Positions 1 to 7,298 of a stretch of DNA of 64,000 nt are shown here, piece after piece (positions within the stretch are counted from its first letter, which is position 1; every line of letters starts with the position of its first letter). Below the pieces are notes generated by a model. It searched no databases, was not told where the DNA came from, and was given only the letters and a program-made list of their open reading frames with translations. The stretch comes from Litorivita sp040371945 (GTDB lineage: Bacteria > Pseudomonadota > Alphaproteobacteria > Rhodobacterales > Rhodobacteraceae). The translations under genes and the position numbers were made by a program. Where the stretch lies: assembly GCF_040371945.1 (NCBI RefSeq), contig NZ_BAABWS010000001.1, forward strand, positions 682,001 to 746,000, given 5' to 3'.

Positions 1-293
1 TCACGCCAAGCGACGCGTCGCTCAAAGTGCCGCATATGGGCTGGAACGATCTGGTCATCGACCACCCTCACCCGATTTTCGACGGCATCAAAACCGGCGA
101 TCACGCCTATTTTGTCCATTCTTATCATATGCATGTGCAGGAGAGCGCCGAACGGCTCGCCCATGTGGATTACGCGGGCGACATCACCGCCATGATCGGG
201 CGTGACAATATGGTGGGCATGCAATTCCACCCCGAGAAAAGCCAAAAGACCGGCCTGCGCTTGATCGCCAATTTCCTCGGCTGGACGCCCTGA
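1..293 (+). CDS. hisH: Imidazole glycerol phosphate synthase subunit HisH, C-terminal part
   Basis: This is the 3' end of hisH; the reading frame enters from the left edge (codons begin at base 3), so the N-terminal half with the nucleophilic Cys is outside the window. HisH is the glutaminase that feeds ammonia to HisF for imidazole ring closure in histidine biosynthesis. About 96 residues are visible. They include the class I amidotransferase His-x-Glu pair (HPE at bases 228-236, context MQFHPEKS) and the family segment YFVHSYHM. hisA, hisF and hisE follow on the same strand after two oppositely oriented small genes, which supports the assignment. A hairpin lies just after the stop. Confidence 0.96.
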   Translation, partial: TPSDASLKVPHMGWNDLVIDHPHPIFDGIKTGDHAYFVHSYHMHVQESAERLAHVDYAGDITAMIGRDNMVGMQFHPEKSQKTGLRLIANFLGWTP

Positions 294-301
294 GTACAAA
301 G

Positions 302-328
302 AAAAACAGGGCGCATCGCGCGCCCTGT
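302..328 (-). terminator. Intrinsic terminator between hisH and the DUF2147 gene
   Basis: A 9-bp perfect stem (306-314 with 320-328, arms ACAGGGCGC and GCGCCCTGT) has a 5-nt loop. Read on the minus strand it is followed by five T residues (complement of 302-306), so it fits termination of the minus-strand DUF2147 gene. On the plus strand it may also end hisH transcripts, but the T run there is poor. Confidence 0.75.
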
Positions 329-370
329 CCTTGCTCGTAAGCTGTCAAACAATCCTGCGCCGAAGGCGGC

Positions 371-751
371 TTATTTGACCCGCGTCCAAACCTGTTTCTT
401 GCAGATCGGACCGACGCAGCCGGAGACGTTCAGCGCATTGCCGCTCATCGACATTTTGGACTTATAGACCTTGTTCGACGACGGCTGCCAGATTTTTCCG
501 CCCGCATAGGACCCGCCGCCTTTGGCCTGCATATCCCAAACCAGTTTCTTGCCGATATTGGCCGATTTATACTCGCCGCCCGCATTGAAGGTGCGCGCGA
601 TATGGCCGCAAAGCGCCGCACCGCAGGGGGCGATTTTCACATGGGCATAGGCCCCGTCATCGGTTTCGGTTTTCCAGATGCCTTCGACCGGATCGGCCAT
701 CGCCGCCCCTGCAAAAAGGCTCAGCGCCAGACCAAGTGCAAATTTCTTCAT
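371..751 (-). CDS. DUF2147 family secreted protein
   Basis: Predicted 126-aa periplasmic protein of the DUF2147 family; the biochemical role is unknown. The ATG at 751 is preferred over one five codons upstream because it has a GAGGA ribosome site and begins a clean signal peptide (MKKFALGLALSLFAGAAMA, cleavage after AMA). The mature part begins DPVEGIWKTE, typical of the family, and has two close Cys pairs (CGAALC and CVGPIC) that could form disulfides in the periplasm. It sits on the strand opposite to the his genes, between hisH and hisA, and is followed by an intrinsic terminator. I infer its own promoter upstream of 751. Confidence 0.85.
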   Translation of the reverse strand: MKKFALGLALSLFAGAAMADPVEGIWKTETDDGAYAHVKIAPCGAALCGHIARTFNAGGEYKSANIGKKLVWDMQAKGGGSYAGGKIWQPSSNKVYKSKMSMSGNALNVSGCVGPICKKQVWTRVK

Positions 752-825
752 GATATCCTCCCTCATGCTGACTTATATCCTGACGGTGAAAGATGCGTCG
801 AGGCAAGTATAACGTGAAGGCAATG

Positions 826-1260
826 CTACTGCGCAGGGGCTAGGCGGGCGCGCATGCGCAGCACATGCGACAAGATCGCCACCGCCAGCAACCCGCCGAT
901 CACGGTCATATGCTCTTCGGTTTCCAACTGTGCCTGTATCGCGGCGGCGCCGGTCATGTTCCAAAAATCATGCACCAAGGGAATGGTGGCAAGGGTAAAG
1001 ACCGATAAAATGCCAACCCCGAACCACACATGGCGCCCCGAGATCACAATAGCAGATCCGACAAGTTGCACCGTCAAGGTCAATGCAGCGATCAAAGCGG
1101 GCGATTGCGTGAAGCCCTGCGCCTCCATCGTCTGGATCGCGCCGGAAAAATTAAGCAAAAATCCGATCCCGGCATACCAATACATAAAGGTGGCAAGAAT
1201 TCGTGCAAATACAGCCGTCGCCGGATGTTCGAGAATAGGGTGAATGAGTGAGCGTTCCAT
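826..1260 (-). CDS. DoxX-like small integral membrane protein
   Basis: Predicted 144-aa inner-membrane protein with about four hydrophobic segments (around residues 18-38, 55-75, 80-98 and 118-135). The arrangement and the segment beginning ARILATFMYWYAGIGFL resemble the DoxX family, whose members are small four-helix membrane proteins, some linked to respiration or redox stress. The exact function cannot be read from the sequence. It is on the minus strand inside the his region, 75 bp upstream of the DUF2147 start, so the two could be cotranscribed. The DoxX assignment is by topology and general resemblance, hence moderate confidence in the family but good confidence in the gene. Confidence 0.75.
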   Translation of the reverse strand: MERSLIHPILEHPATAVFARILATFMYWYAGIGFLLNFSGAIQTMEAQGFTQSPALIAALTLTVQLVGSAIVISGRHVWFGVGILSVFTLATIPLVHDFWNMTGAAAIQAQLETEEHMTVIGGLLAVAILSHVLRMRARLAPAQ

Positions 1261-1430
1261 CGCATCAATCCTTTGTTAAATTGAATGAGCGTCTGGAGGC
1301 CGCCATGGGCAACATAGCGGCGCGGACAAAAAGTTAACGCCATGCGCGCGAAAAGGTTCCATGGCTTGCTATTTGCATTTGCCCCGATGTCGTGCAAAAG
1401 CAGCGCAGCAAGATGCGAAAGGCCCTTAAC

Positions 1431-2153
1431 ATGATCCTCTACCCCGCAATCGACCTCAAAGACGGCAATGCCGTGCGTCTTGTCCATGGCGATATGGACC
1501 AAGAAACGGTGTTCAACGAAAACCCCGCCGCGCAGGCGATGGAATTCGTCAAGGCGGGTTGCGAATGGCTGCATCTGGTCGACCTCAACGGCGCCTTTGC
1601 GGGCGAGCCGGTCAATGCCGCGCCGGTCGAGGACATCCTCAAACAGTGCAAAGTGCCCGCGCAACTGGGCGGCGGCATCCGCGATATGGCGACCATCGAA
1701 CGCTGGCTCGACAAAGGGTTGCAGCGCGTGATCCTCGGCACGATTGCCGTGGAAAACCCCGATCTGGTGCGCGAGGCCGCCCGTGCTTTTCCAGGGCATG
1801 TCGCCGTGGGCATCGACGCACGCAACGGGCGCGTGGCGACCAAGGGCTGGGCCGAAGAGACCGATGTCATGGTCACCGATCTGGCCAAATCCTTTGAAGA
1901 CGCGGGCGTGGCGGCGATCATCTATACAGACATCATGCGCGACGGCGCGATGAAAGGCCCCAATGTCGAGGCCACCGCCGATCTGGCCCGCGCCGTGTCG
2001 ATCCCCGTGATTGCCTCGGGCGGCGTGTCGTCCTTGGCCGATCTCATCGCCCTGCGCGACTGCGGCGCATCGCTCAACGGCGCCATCTCGGGCCGCGCGC
2101 TTTATGACGGGGCATTGGATCTCAAAGAGGCGCTCGGCGCGCTGAAAACCTGA
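1431..2153 (+). CDS. hisA: Phosphoribosylformimino-5-aminoimidazole carboxamide ribotide isomerase HisA
   Basis: HisA catalyses the Amadori isomerization of ProFAR to PRFAR, the substrate of HisF/HisH. The 240-aa product is a full-length beta/alpha barrel starting MILYPAIDLKDG with the catalytic Asp8. A second catalytic Asp is at residue 129 (GIDARNG), and there are two phosphate-binding glycine motifs (LGGGIRDM and IASGGVSS). The frame is open 13 codons further upstream to a GTG, but the family N-terminus matches the ATG at 1431. The gene ends 40 bp before hisF, so hisA, hisF and hisE are probably one transcript. Confidence 0.97.
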   Translation: MILYPAIDLKDGNAVRLVHGDMDQETVFNENPAAQAMEFVKAGCEWLHLVDLNGAFAGEPVNAAPVEDILKQCKVPAQLGGGIRDMATIERWLDKGLQRVILGTIAVENPDLVREAARAFPGHVAVGIDARNGRVATKGWAEETDVMVTDLAKSFEDAGVAAIIYTDIMRDGAMKGPNVEATADLARAVSIPVIASGGVSSLADLIALRDCGASLNGAISGRALYDGALDLKEALGALKT

Positions 2154-2193
2154 TCCCCCTTTTCATGGCCTCCAACACAAGCGATAAAGCCCC

Positions 2194-2958
2194 ATGTTGA
2201 AAACCCGTATCATCCCCTGCCTTGATGTGGCCGATGGCCGTGTGGTCAAAGGCGTGAATTTCGTGGGGCTGCGCGATGCGGGTGATCCGGTGGATGCGGC
2301 GCGCGCCTATGATGCGGCGGGGGCGGATGAATTATGCTTTTTGGACATTCACGCCACCCATGAAAACCGCGGCACCATGTTCGATGTGGTCTCCCGCACT
2401 GCCGAGCAATGCTATATCCCGCTGACCGTGGGCGGCGGGGTGCGCACCCCTGCCGATGTGCGCGCGCTTTTGCTGGCGGGGGCCGATAAGGTGTCGTTCA
2501 ATTCCGCCGCCGTGGCCGATCCCGATGTGATTGCCGCCTCGGCTGATCAATTCGGCAGCCAATGCATTGTCTGCGCCATCGACGCCAAGACCGTCGAAGA
2601 GGGCCGTTGGGAGATTTTCACCCATGGCGGGCGCAAACCCACGGGCATCGACGCGGTGGAATTTGCCCGCACCGTCGCCGCCAAGGGCGCGGGCGAGATT
2701 TTGCTCACCTCCATGGACCGTGACGGGACGAAATCGGGCTTCAACTTGCCGCTCACCCGCGCGATTTCCGATGCCGTCGATATTCCGGTGATCGCCTCGG
2801 GCGGGGTTGGCACGCTGGACCATCTGGTCGAAGGCGTCACCAAGGGCGGCGCATCCGCCGTTCTGGCCGCCTCGATTTTCCATTTTGGTGAATTCACCAT
2901 CGGCGAGGCCAAAGCCCATATGGCCGCCGCCGGCATCCCGATGCGGATCGAGGCCTGA
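2194..2958 (+). CDS. hisF: Imidazole glycerol phosphate synthase cyclase subunit HisF
   Basis: HisF uses ammonia from HisH to convert PRFAR to imidazole glycerol phosphate and AICAR in the cytoplasm. The 254-aa barrel begins MLKTRIIPCLDV with catalytic Asp11, and the second catalytic acid is Asp130 (CAIDAK). The phosphate-binding loops TVGGGVRT and IASGGVG are present, as is the family segment SMDRDGTKSG. Length and termini match the family closely. It lies between hisA (40 bp upstream) and hisE (10 bp downstream), giving a typical alphaproteobacterial hisAFE order. Confidence 0.98.
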   Translation: MLKTRIIPCLDVADGRVVKGVNFVGLRDAGDPVDAARAYDAAGADELCFLDIHATHENRGTMFDVVSRTAEQCYIPLTVGGGVRTPADVRALLLAGADKVSFNSAAVADPDVIAASADQFGSQCIVCAIDAKTVEEGRWEIFTHGGRKPTGIDAVEFARTVAAKGAGEILLTSMDRDGTKSGFNLPLTRAISDAVDIPVIASGGVGTLDHLVEGVTKGGASAVLAASIFHFGEFTIGEAKAHMAAAGIPMRIEA

Positions 2959-2968
2959 GGATCAAGCA

Positions 2969-3280
2969 ATGTCATTTACTTTGAAAGACTTGGAAGCCGT
3001 TATTGAAGCACGCGCCTCGGCCTCTGCCGCAGAAAGCTGGACCGCGAAGCTGCTCGCCAAAGGCCCCGAAAAATGCGCCGAAAAATTTGGCGAGGAGGCC
3101 GTCGAGGCGATCATCGAAGCGGTGAAAAACGACCGCGCAAAACTGACGTCGGAGGCGGCGGATGTGCTGTTCCACCTGCTGGTCATGCTCAAATCGCGCG
3201 ATGTGGCCTTGGCCGATGTGATGGACGAGCTGGCTCGCCGCCAAAGCCAATCGGGCCTTGCCGAAAAGGCCGCGCGCTAG
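2969..3280 (+). CDS. hisE: Phosphoribosyl-ATP pyrophosphatase HisE
   Basis: HisE removes pyrophosphate from PR-ATP in the second step of histidine biosynthesis. The 103-aa protein is an all-helical MazG-like fold. The metal-binding acidic motif is visible in KFGEEAVEAIIEA and the later EAADVLFHLL. The start ATG at 2969 is 10 bp after the hisF stop and begins MSFTLKDLEAV; the frame remains open upstream inside hisF, but that part is shadow sequence. It is a stand-alone HisE, not fused to HisI as in enterobacteria. It ends convergently, about 1 bp from the CoA-binding protein gene. Confidence 0.97.
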   Translation: MSFTLKDLEAVIEARASASAAESWTAKLLAKGPEKCAEKFGEEAVEAIIEAVKNDRAKLTSEAADVLFHLLVMLKSRDVALADVMDELARRQSQSGLAEKAAR

Positions 3281-3281
3281 G

Positions 3282-3755
3282 CTAGAGCTTGGACGAGATC
3301 ACGCCGGTGTTGAACCCGCCCATGCGCAATTCTCCGAAGAGCCGCTGATATTCGATCTTGGGGCAACGATCCATCACTACATCGACGCCGCGCGCGCGCG
3401 CCATTTCGGCGGCCCCCTCATGGACCACGCCGATTTGCATCCAGATGGCCTTGAGGTCTGCAAACCGCGCCAAAGCCTCTTCGACAATGGGCGGCACATG
3501 TTCGGGGCGGCGGAAGATATCGACCATATCCACCCCGCCTTCGATGTCTGAAAGACTGCTCACAACCGTCTGACCAAACAGCATTTTCCCCGCATGTCCG
3601 GGATTGACGGGAAGGACCGTGAACCCTTTGAGCGACAGATAGCGCGCCACGTAATAGGAGGGGCGCACAGGGTTCATCGACACGCCCACAACGGCGATCC
3701 GTTTGACGCGGGTCAGGATGGATTTGAGATAGTCGTCGCTATAGGTCTGGCTCAT
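3282..3755 (-). CDS. CoA-binding domain protein (YccU-like)
   Basis: A 157-aa single-domain protein with the Rossmann-type CoA-binding fold of the succinyl-CoA-synthetase alpha family. Visible features are the N-terminal nucleotide loop IAVVGVSMNPVRPSY, the segment VLPVNPGHAG, and VDIFRRPEHVPPIVEEA, all typical of the YccU family. Members bind CoA, but no reaction has been firmly established. The gene is convergent with hisE and is separated from rlmB upstream by 264 bp containing an intrinsic terminator, so it probably has its own promoter. Confidence 0.9.
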   Translation of the reverse strand: MSQTYSDDYLKSILTRVKRIAVVGVSMNPVRPSYYVARYLSLKGFTVLPVNPGHAGKMLFGQTVVSSLSDIEGGVDMVDIFRRPEHVPPIVEEALARFADLKAIWMQIGVVHEGAAEMARARGVDVVMDRCPKIEYQRLFGELRMGGFNTGVISSKL

Positions 3756-3810
3756 GGCTTCACCGTAAATCCCCGCCCCCGCATCGCAAGCGCAAAGTGG
3801 CGCGGGTCAG

Positions 3811-3839
3811 AAAAAAGCCCAAGGCACGAAGCCTTGGGC
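3811..3839 (-). terminator. Strong intrinsic terminator downstream of rlmB
   Basis: A perfect 9-bp stem (3817-3825 with 3831-3839, arms GCCCAAGGC and GCCTTGGGC) closes a 5-nt loop. On the minus strand it is followed directly by six T residues (complement of 3811-3816). It lies 181 bp after the rlmB stop and 56 bp before the start of the CoA-binding protein gene, so the terminated transcript carries a long 3' region or a separate small RNA (see findings). Confidence 0.85.
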
Positions 3840-4019
3840 ATTCAGTTGCGGAACGAGGGACAGTGAAGAAAGGCGCAGGGTTCCATCTTGCGCCCTCGGG
3901 ACATCATCTAGGCATGGCGCCGACGATAAAAAGAGGATGTAATATATCTGTGAACGAAGCGTTAACTCGCACCGGCAATTTTTTGCCCAAACTGCCCGTC
4001 GCCCTGCCCCGCCGCGCGC

Positions 4020-4796
4020 CTAGGGCTTGGCCGCATAAAGCGCCACAGCCGCCGCATTGGAGACATTGAGCGAGCCAAAGCCCGCCGCAAAATCGATCTT
4101 CACCAAAGCATCACAGGCCTCTTTGGTTTTTTGCCGCAATCCTGGCCCCTCGGCCCCCAGAACCAAGGCAACGGGGCGATCGCGCTTGCCCTCCAACGCC
4201 GCCTCGATCGTGATCTCGGCCTCGCCATCAAGCCCCAAAACCAGATAGCCCATATTTTGCAATTCCTTGATCGTATCGGCCAGATTGCGCACCCGCAAAT
4301 AGGGCTGGCGCTCCAAAGCGCCGCTGGCGGTTTTTGCCAAGGCGCCGGTTTCGGGGGCGCTGTGATGGCGCATGCCGATGACGGCGCTGGCGCCAAAGAC
4401 CTCGGCCGAGCGCAAGATCGCGCCGACGTTATGCGGGTCGGTCACACGGTCGAGCAAAACCACCCGTGGCACCACGCCTTCGCGGCCCATGCAGCATTCG
4501 GCCACCGGCCCCCAATCGAGCGGTTTGACCTCCAAAACCGCGCCCTGATGCACCGATTGCGGATCAAGCGGCGGTTTGAATTTGCGCGGATCGACGACCT
4601 GCGGCTCCATGCCCGACGCGGCAATCGCCTCTTCGAGTTTGGCCTGCGCATTCGGCGTGACCATCAATTGCAGTTTCACCCGCGCCGGATTCTCCAAAGC
4701 ATCGCGCACCGCATGCAGTCCAAAGAGCCAGACCGTTTCCGCCGCAGCGGCCCGTTTTGCTTGCTCTTTTTCGACGACCCATTTGGGTTTTTTCAT
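4020..4796 (-). CDS. rlmB: 23S rRNA 2'-O-methyltransferase RlmB (TrmH/SpoU family)
   Basis: A 258-aa SPOUT methyltransferase expected to 2'-O-methylate the G at position 2251 (E. coli numbering) of 23S rRNA. The N-terminal substrate-binding domain begins with WLFGLHAVRDAL. The three SpoU knot motifs are present: DRVTDPHNVGAILRSAE, LVLGAEGPGLR and GSLNVSNAAAVALY. A short basic N-terminal extension precedes the domain. The alternative TrmH-type tRNA methyltransferase is less likely because of the N-terminal L30e-like domain. It is divergent from tRNA-Tyr, a neighbour arrangement I believe is common in Rhodobacterales. Confidence 0.92.
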   Translation of the reverse strand: MKKPKWVVEKEQAKRAAAAETVWLFGLHAVRDALENPARVKLQLMVTPNAQAKLEEAIAASGMEPQVVDPRKFKPPLDPQSVHQGAVLEVKPLDWGPVAECCMGREGVVPRVVLLDRVTDPHNVGAILRSAEVFGASAVIGMRHHSAPETGALAKTASGALERQPYLRVRNLADTIKELQNMGYLVLGLDGEAEITIEAALEGKRDRPVALVLGAEGPGLRQKTKEACDALVKIDFAAGFGSLNVSNAAAVALYAAKP

Positions 4797-4880
4797 GGTG
4801 CAATGCCCCTATGCGCGCGGCCCGCCCTGCAGGCCCGTAAAATTCTCATGTCCCACGGGCCTTAGCATGAGATTTTCCTG

Positions 4881-4909
4881 TTGACGACCCAAAGTCGCGC
4901 TAGTAATCA
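4881..4909 (+). promoter_or_regulatory. Probable sigma-70 promoter of tRNA-Tyr
   Basis: TTGACG at 4881-4886 and TAATCA at 4904-4909 are separated by exactly 17 bp. Transcription would start near 4916, about 34 bp before the mature tRNA. The other two tRNA genes in this window have promoters of the same layout. Confidence 0.75.
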
Positions 4910-4949
4910 CCCCCTACTCGAAACGCGGCGCTGCCGTTGATCGGTAAGT

Positions 4950-5033
4950 GGGCGACAGGCCGCAAGGTGTGGCAGGGGACTGTAACTCCCTCGCGGAGAC
5001 GCACGCCTGGTTCGATTCCAGGGTCGCCCACCA
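4950..5033 (+). tRNA. tRNA-Tyr (anticodon GTA)
   Basis: The 84-nt gene encodes a class II tRNA with a long variable arm. The acceptor arms GGGCGAC (4950-4956) and GTCGCCC (5023-5029) pair fully, the discriminator is A5030, and CCA is encoded (5031-5033). The anticodon loop CTGTAAC gives GTA, and the T arm contains GGTTCGATTCC. A canonical promoter lies upstream. Confidence 0.95.
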
Positions 5034-5172
5034 CTTACTCCTCAAGCATATGTGTGAGACCCGACGCGCGCCGCTGCGGCGTCCCGTTTCCGCATCCCTT
5101 TGCGGCCCCTTTGGTGCATCGCCCCGATGACGCGCGCATCATGCATCGATGGCCCGCCCCAATGCGCGCGCC

Positions 5173-5631
5173 CTAAGGCATCAAAATCTCGCCCCGCCCC
5201 CATTGGCCGCTGCCCTTGCTCAGATCGTCATAGGTCACCTCCACCACCACGGTGGCGACGCTGCCCGAGGCAAAGCCGCGGTAAGGCAGCCCGTCGGCCT
5301 CGGTGATCGCATTGGGCGCGGCGGTTTGCGCATGGCATGGCGGCAGCGGCCAGACCTCGAAGGCCCCGCCATTGAGCGACACTTTCATCTGTTTGAGCCC
5401 GCAGCGCCACGCCCAAAGATGCGTCACATAAAGCAAATCCTGCCCGTTATAATCGCGCAGCGCGACCCAATTGGCGCGGGTGGCCTCAAGGATCGGTTTG
5501 ACCTCGGCGGCGGTGGTGAATTTGCCCGTCGGCGTTTGGTCCTCGGCCTGAAGCGCCTCTTGCGCCGCAATCGCCGCGCCCCAACCCGCCACCACTAAGG
5601 CAAGCGCACCGTTCAATGGATTGTATTTCAT
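5173..5631 (-). CDS. Hypothetical secreted protein
   Basis: I do not recognise a named family. The 152-aa product begins with a signal-peptide-like stretch (positive MKYN start, hydrophobic ALALVVAGWGAAIAA, likely cleavage after IAAQ or nearby), so it is probably periplasmic. The mature part has two Cys residues (WRCGLKQ and PPCHAQ) about 25 residues apart that could be disulfide bonded, and a W/Y-rich core (LLYVTHLWAWRC). The segment EVKPILEATRANWVALRDYNGQ suggests a small globular domain. It stands alone between tRNA-Tyr and a glycosyltransferase gene on the opposite strand. Confidence 0.75.
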   Translation of the reverse strand: MKYNPLNGALALVVAGWGAAIAAQEALQAEDQTPTGKFTTAAEVKPILEATRANWVALRDYNGQDLLYVTHLWAWRCGLKQMKVSLNGGAFEVWPLPPCHAQTAAPNAITEADGLPYRGFASGSVATVVVEVTYDDLSKGSGQWGRGEILMP

Positions 5632-5767
5632 GATAAAATCCTTTTGCTAAAATCGAAACGCCCCGCGAAATGGTCCCAAGGGGGAAATGCCCGCCATTCG
5701 CCCCTTTCGCGCCCTGCGCTTCCTCCTCTATACTGCCGCAAAACCTCGACAAACACTGAGGGCGAGC

Positions 5768-6775
5768 ATGGCAGAGCACAGCGGCACAGATCAACCGTTC
5801 AATATTCTCATCATCGGGCAGCAAGGCCGCCTGATGTATGAAGCCTTGCTGTTCGCCGCCTCCCTGCGCGCCAACAGCCCCGATTTCGCCGGACAGCTGT
5901 TCGTCGCCACCCCGCAAGCCGGACCGCTTTGGGGCGATCACGATCCGAGCATCCGCAATGACGAGGTTCTGGCGGCGCTTGGCGAACTTGGCGCGCAAAT
6001 CCTGCCCTTCGAGAGCCGCCATTTCGGCGCGCCCTACCCTTATGGCAATAAAATCGAGGCCCTCGCCGCCCTGCCCGAGGGCGAGCCGTTTGTGTTTTTC
6101 GACACTGACACATTGGTCACCGGAGATCTGACGCAGGTGCCGTTTGATTTCGACCGCCCCATGGCCTCGATGCGCCGCGAGGGCACATGGCCCAAACCCG
6201 AGCTTTACGGCCCCGGTTATACGGGTCTGTGGAAATCGCTCTATGACCGCTTTGATCTCGATTTCGAAAGCTCGCTCGACCTGAGCCAGCCGGACGAATA
6301 TTGGAAGCGCTACCTCTATTTCAACGCTGGGTATTTCTTTTACAAATGCCCGCGCGTCTTTGGCGATCTGTTCTTGCGCTATGCGCTGGAAATCCGCGAC
6401 AACCCGCCCGAAGAGCTTTGCTGTCAGGTCTTTGACCCGTGGCTTGACCAGATCGCCTTGCCGCTGGTGATCCACGCTCTGGGCGGCGGGCGCGATACCT
6501 TGCCCGAAGGATTGCTCGACGGGTCGGTGACCTGCCATTACCGCGTCCTGCCCCTGCTTTATGCGCGCGAGGATGACCGCGTGATCGAGGTGCTCGAAGA
6601 GATCAGCCAGCCCAACAAGCTCAAAAAAGTGCTCAAGAACTACGAGCCTTACAAGCGGCTGATTTATCAAGGGCGCGGGCAAAAGGTGCGCGCCATGTTC
6701 GACCAGAATGATCTGCCGCGGCGTGAACAGGCCCTGCGCAACCAGATCAAACGCGCCGGTTTTTGGATGCGCTAA
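5768..6775 (+). CDS. Glycosyltransferase-like protein (GT8-type fold)
   Basis: A 335-aa protein likely to transfer a sugar from a nucleotide donor. After the first strand (FNILIIGQQG) it carries a DxD-type metal and nucleotide motif in FVFFDTDTLVTGDL near residue 115, as in glycogenin/GT8 enzymes, and later NAGYFFYKCPR and a D/E-rich middle that fit this fold. The start at 5768 has GAGGGCGAG upstream; the frame is open further but the extra residues look non-coding. It has no signal peptide or membrane segment and is therefore cytoplasmic. The acceptor is unknown. It converges with the VOC gene, the two stop codons overlapping. Confidence 0.75.
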   Translation: MAEHSGTDQPFNILIIGQQGRLMYEALLFAASLRANSPDFAGQLFVATPQAGPLWGDHDPSIRNDEVLAALGELGAQILPFESRHFGAPYPYGNKIEALAALPEGEPFVFFDTDTLVTGDLTQVPFDFDRPMASMRREGTWPKPELYGPGYTGLWKSLYDRFDLDFESSLDLSQPDEYWKRYLYFNAGYFFYKCPRVFGDLFLRYALEIRDNPPEELCCQVFDPWLDQIALPLVIHALGGGRDTLPEGLLDGSVTCHYRVLPLLYAREDDRVIEVLEEISQPNKLKKVLKNYEPYKRLIYQGRGQKVRAMFDQNDLPRREQALRNQIKRAGFWMR

Positions 6776-7239
6776 TGCGCGAAAATCCCTGACGCATCGG
6801 GAAAGCCTTTGATTTCAATCGGGTTGCCCGCCGGATCGGTGAAAAACATCGTCCATTGCTCGCCTGGCTCGCCTTCGAAACGCACCGAGGGGGCGAGGAT
6901 GAAATCCACCCCCGCCGCCGTCAATCGATCGGCCAAGGCGCGCCATGCCTCCAGCGGCAAAACCACGCCGTAATGGGGCATCGGCACAAGGTGTTCGCCC
7001 ACATGCCCCGTGGGCGCCGAGGCCATCACCGGCCCCAGATGCAGGCTTAGCTGATGGCCGAAAAAATCAAAATCCACCCAAGTTTCGGTGCTGCGCCCCT
7101 CGTTTGCGCCCAACAGCGCGCCGTAGAATGCGCGCGCGGCGTCAAGGTCGTCAACATTCACCGCAAGGTGGAAGGGGGTAAGTTTCGCGCTTGGCACCTT
7201 GGCAATCTCGCTTTTATTGGCGACAGTCCCCCCGACCAT
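6772..7239 (-). CDS. VOC (glyoxalase/dioxygenase superfamily) protein
   Basis: A 155-aa single-domain protein of the vicinal oxygen chelate superfamily. The start of the fold is KLTPFHLAVNVDDLDAARAF, followed by ETWVDFDFFGHQLSLHL and the C-terminal EQWTMFFTDPAGNPIEIKGF. The candidate metal ligands are His in FHLAV, His in FFGHQL and Glu in NPIEIKG. The substrate is unknown. The start is uncertain: ATG at 7239 is used here, but a GTG at 7197 (product beginning PSAKLTPFHL) matches relatives better and neither has a strong ribosome site. It lies head to head with metY. Confidence 0.82.
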   Translation of the reverse strand: MVGGTVANKSEIAKVPSAKLTPFHLAVNVDDLDAARAFYGALLGANEGRSTETWVDFDFFGHQLSLHLGPVMASAPTGHVGEHLVPMPHYGVVLPLEAWRALADRLTAAGVDFILAPSVRFEGEPGEQWTMFFTDPAGNPIEIKGFPDASGIFAH

Positions 7240-7298
7240 CAAACAAATGGCCACTGACACGCAAGACCGCAAAATCGCGGCATAGGGAGGACTAACAT

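Noticed and set aside
3842..3907. Reporting the 21-codon frame behind rlmB as a gene
   Set aside because: There is no ribosome site and no homology I can recognise; it is listed only as part of a possible small transcript.
7240..7298. Possible SAM-II riboswitch in front of metY
   Set aside because: Only about 60 bp are available and the SAM-II pseudoknot sequences are absent; the small CCGC/GCGG hairpin is not enough.
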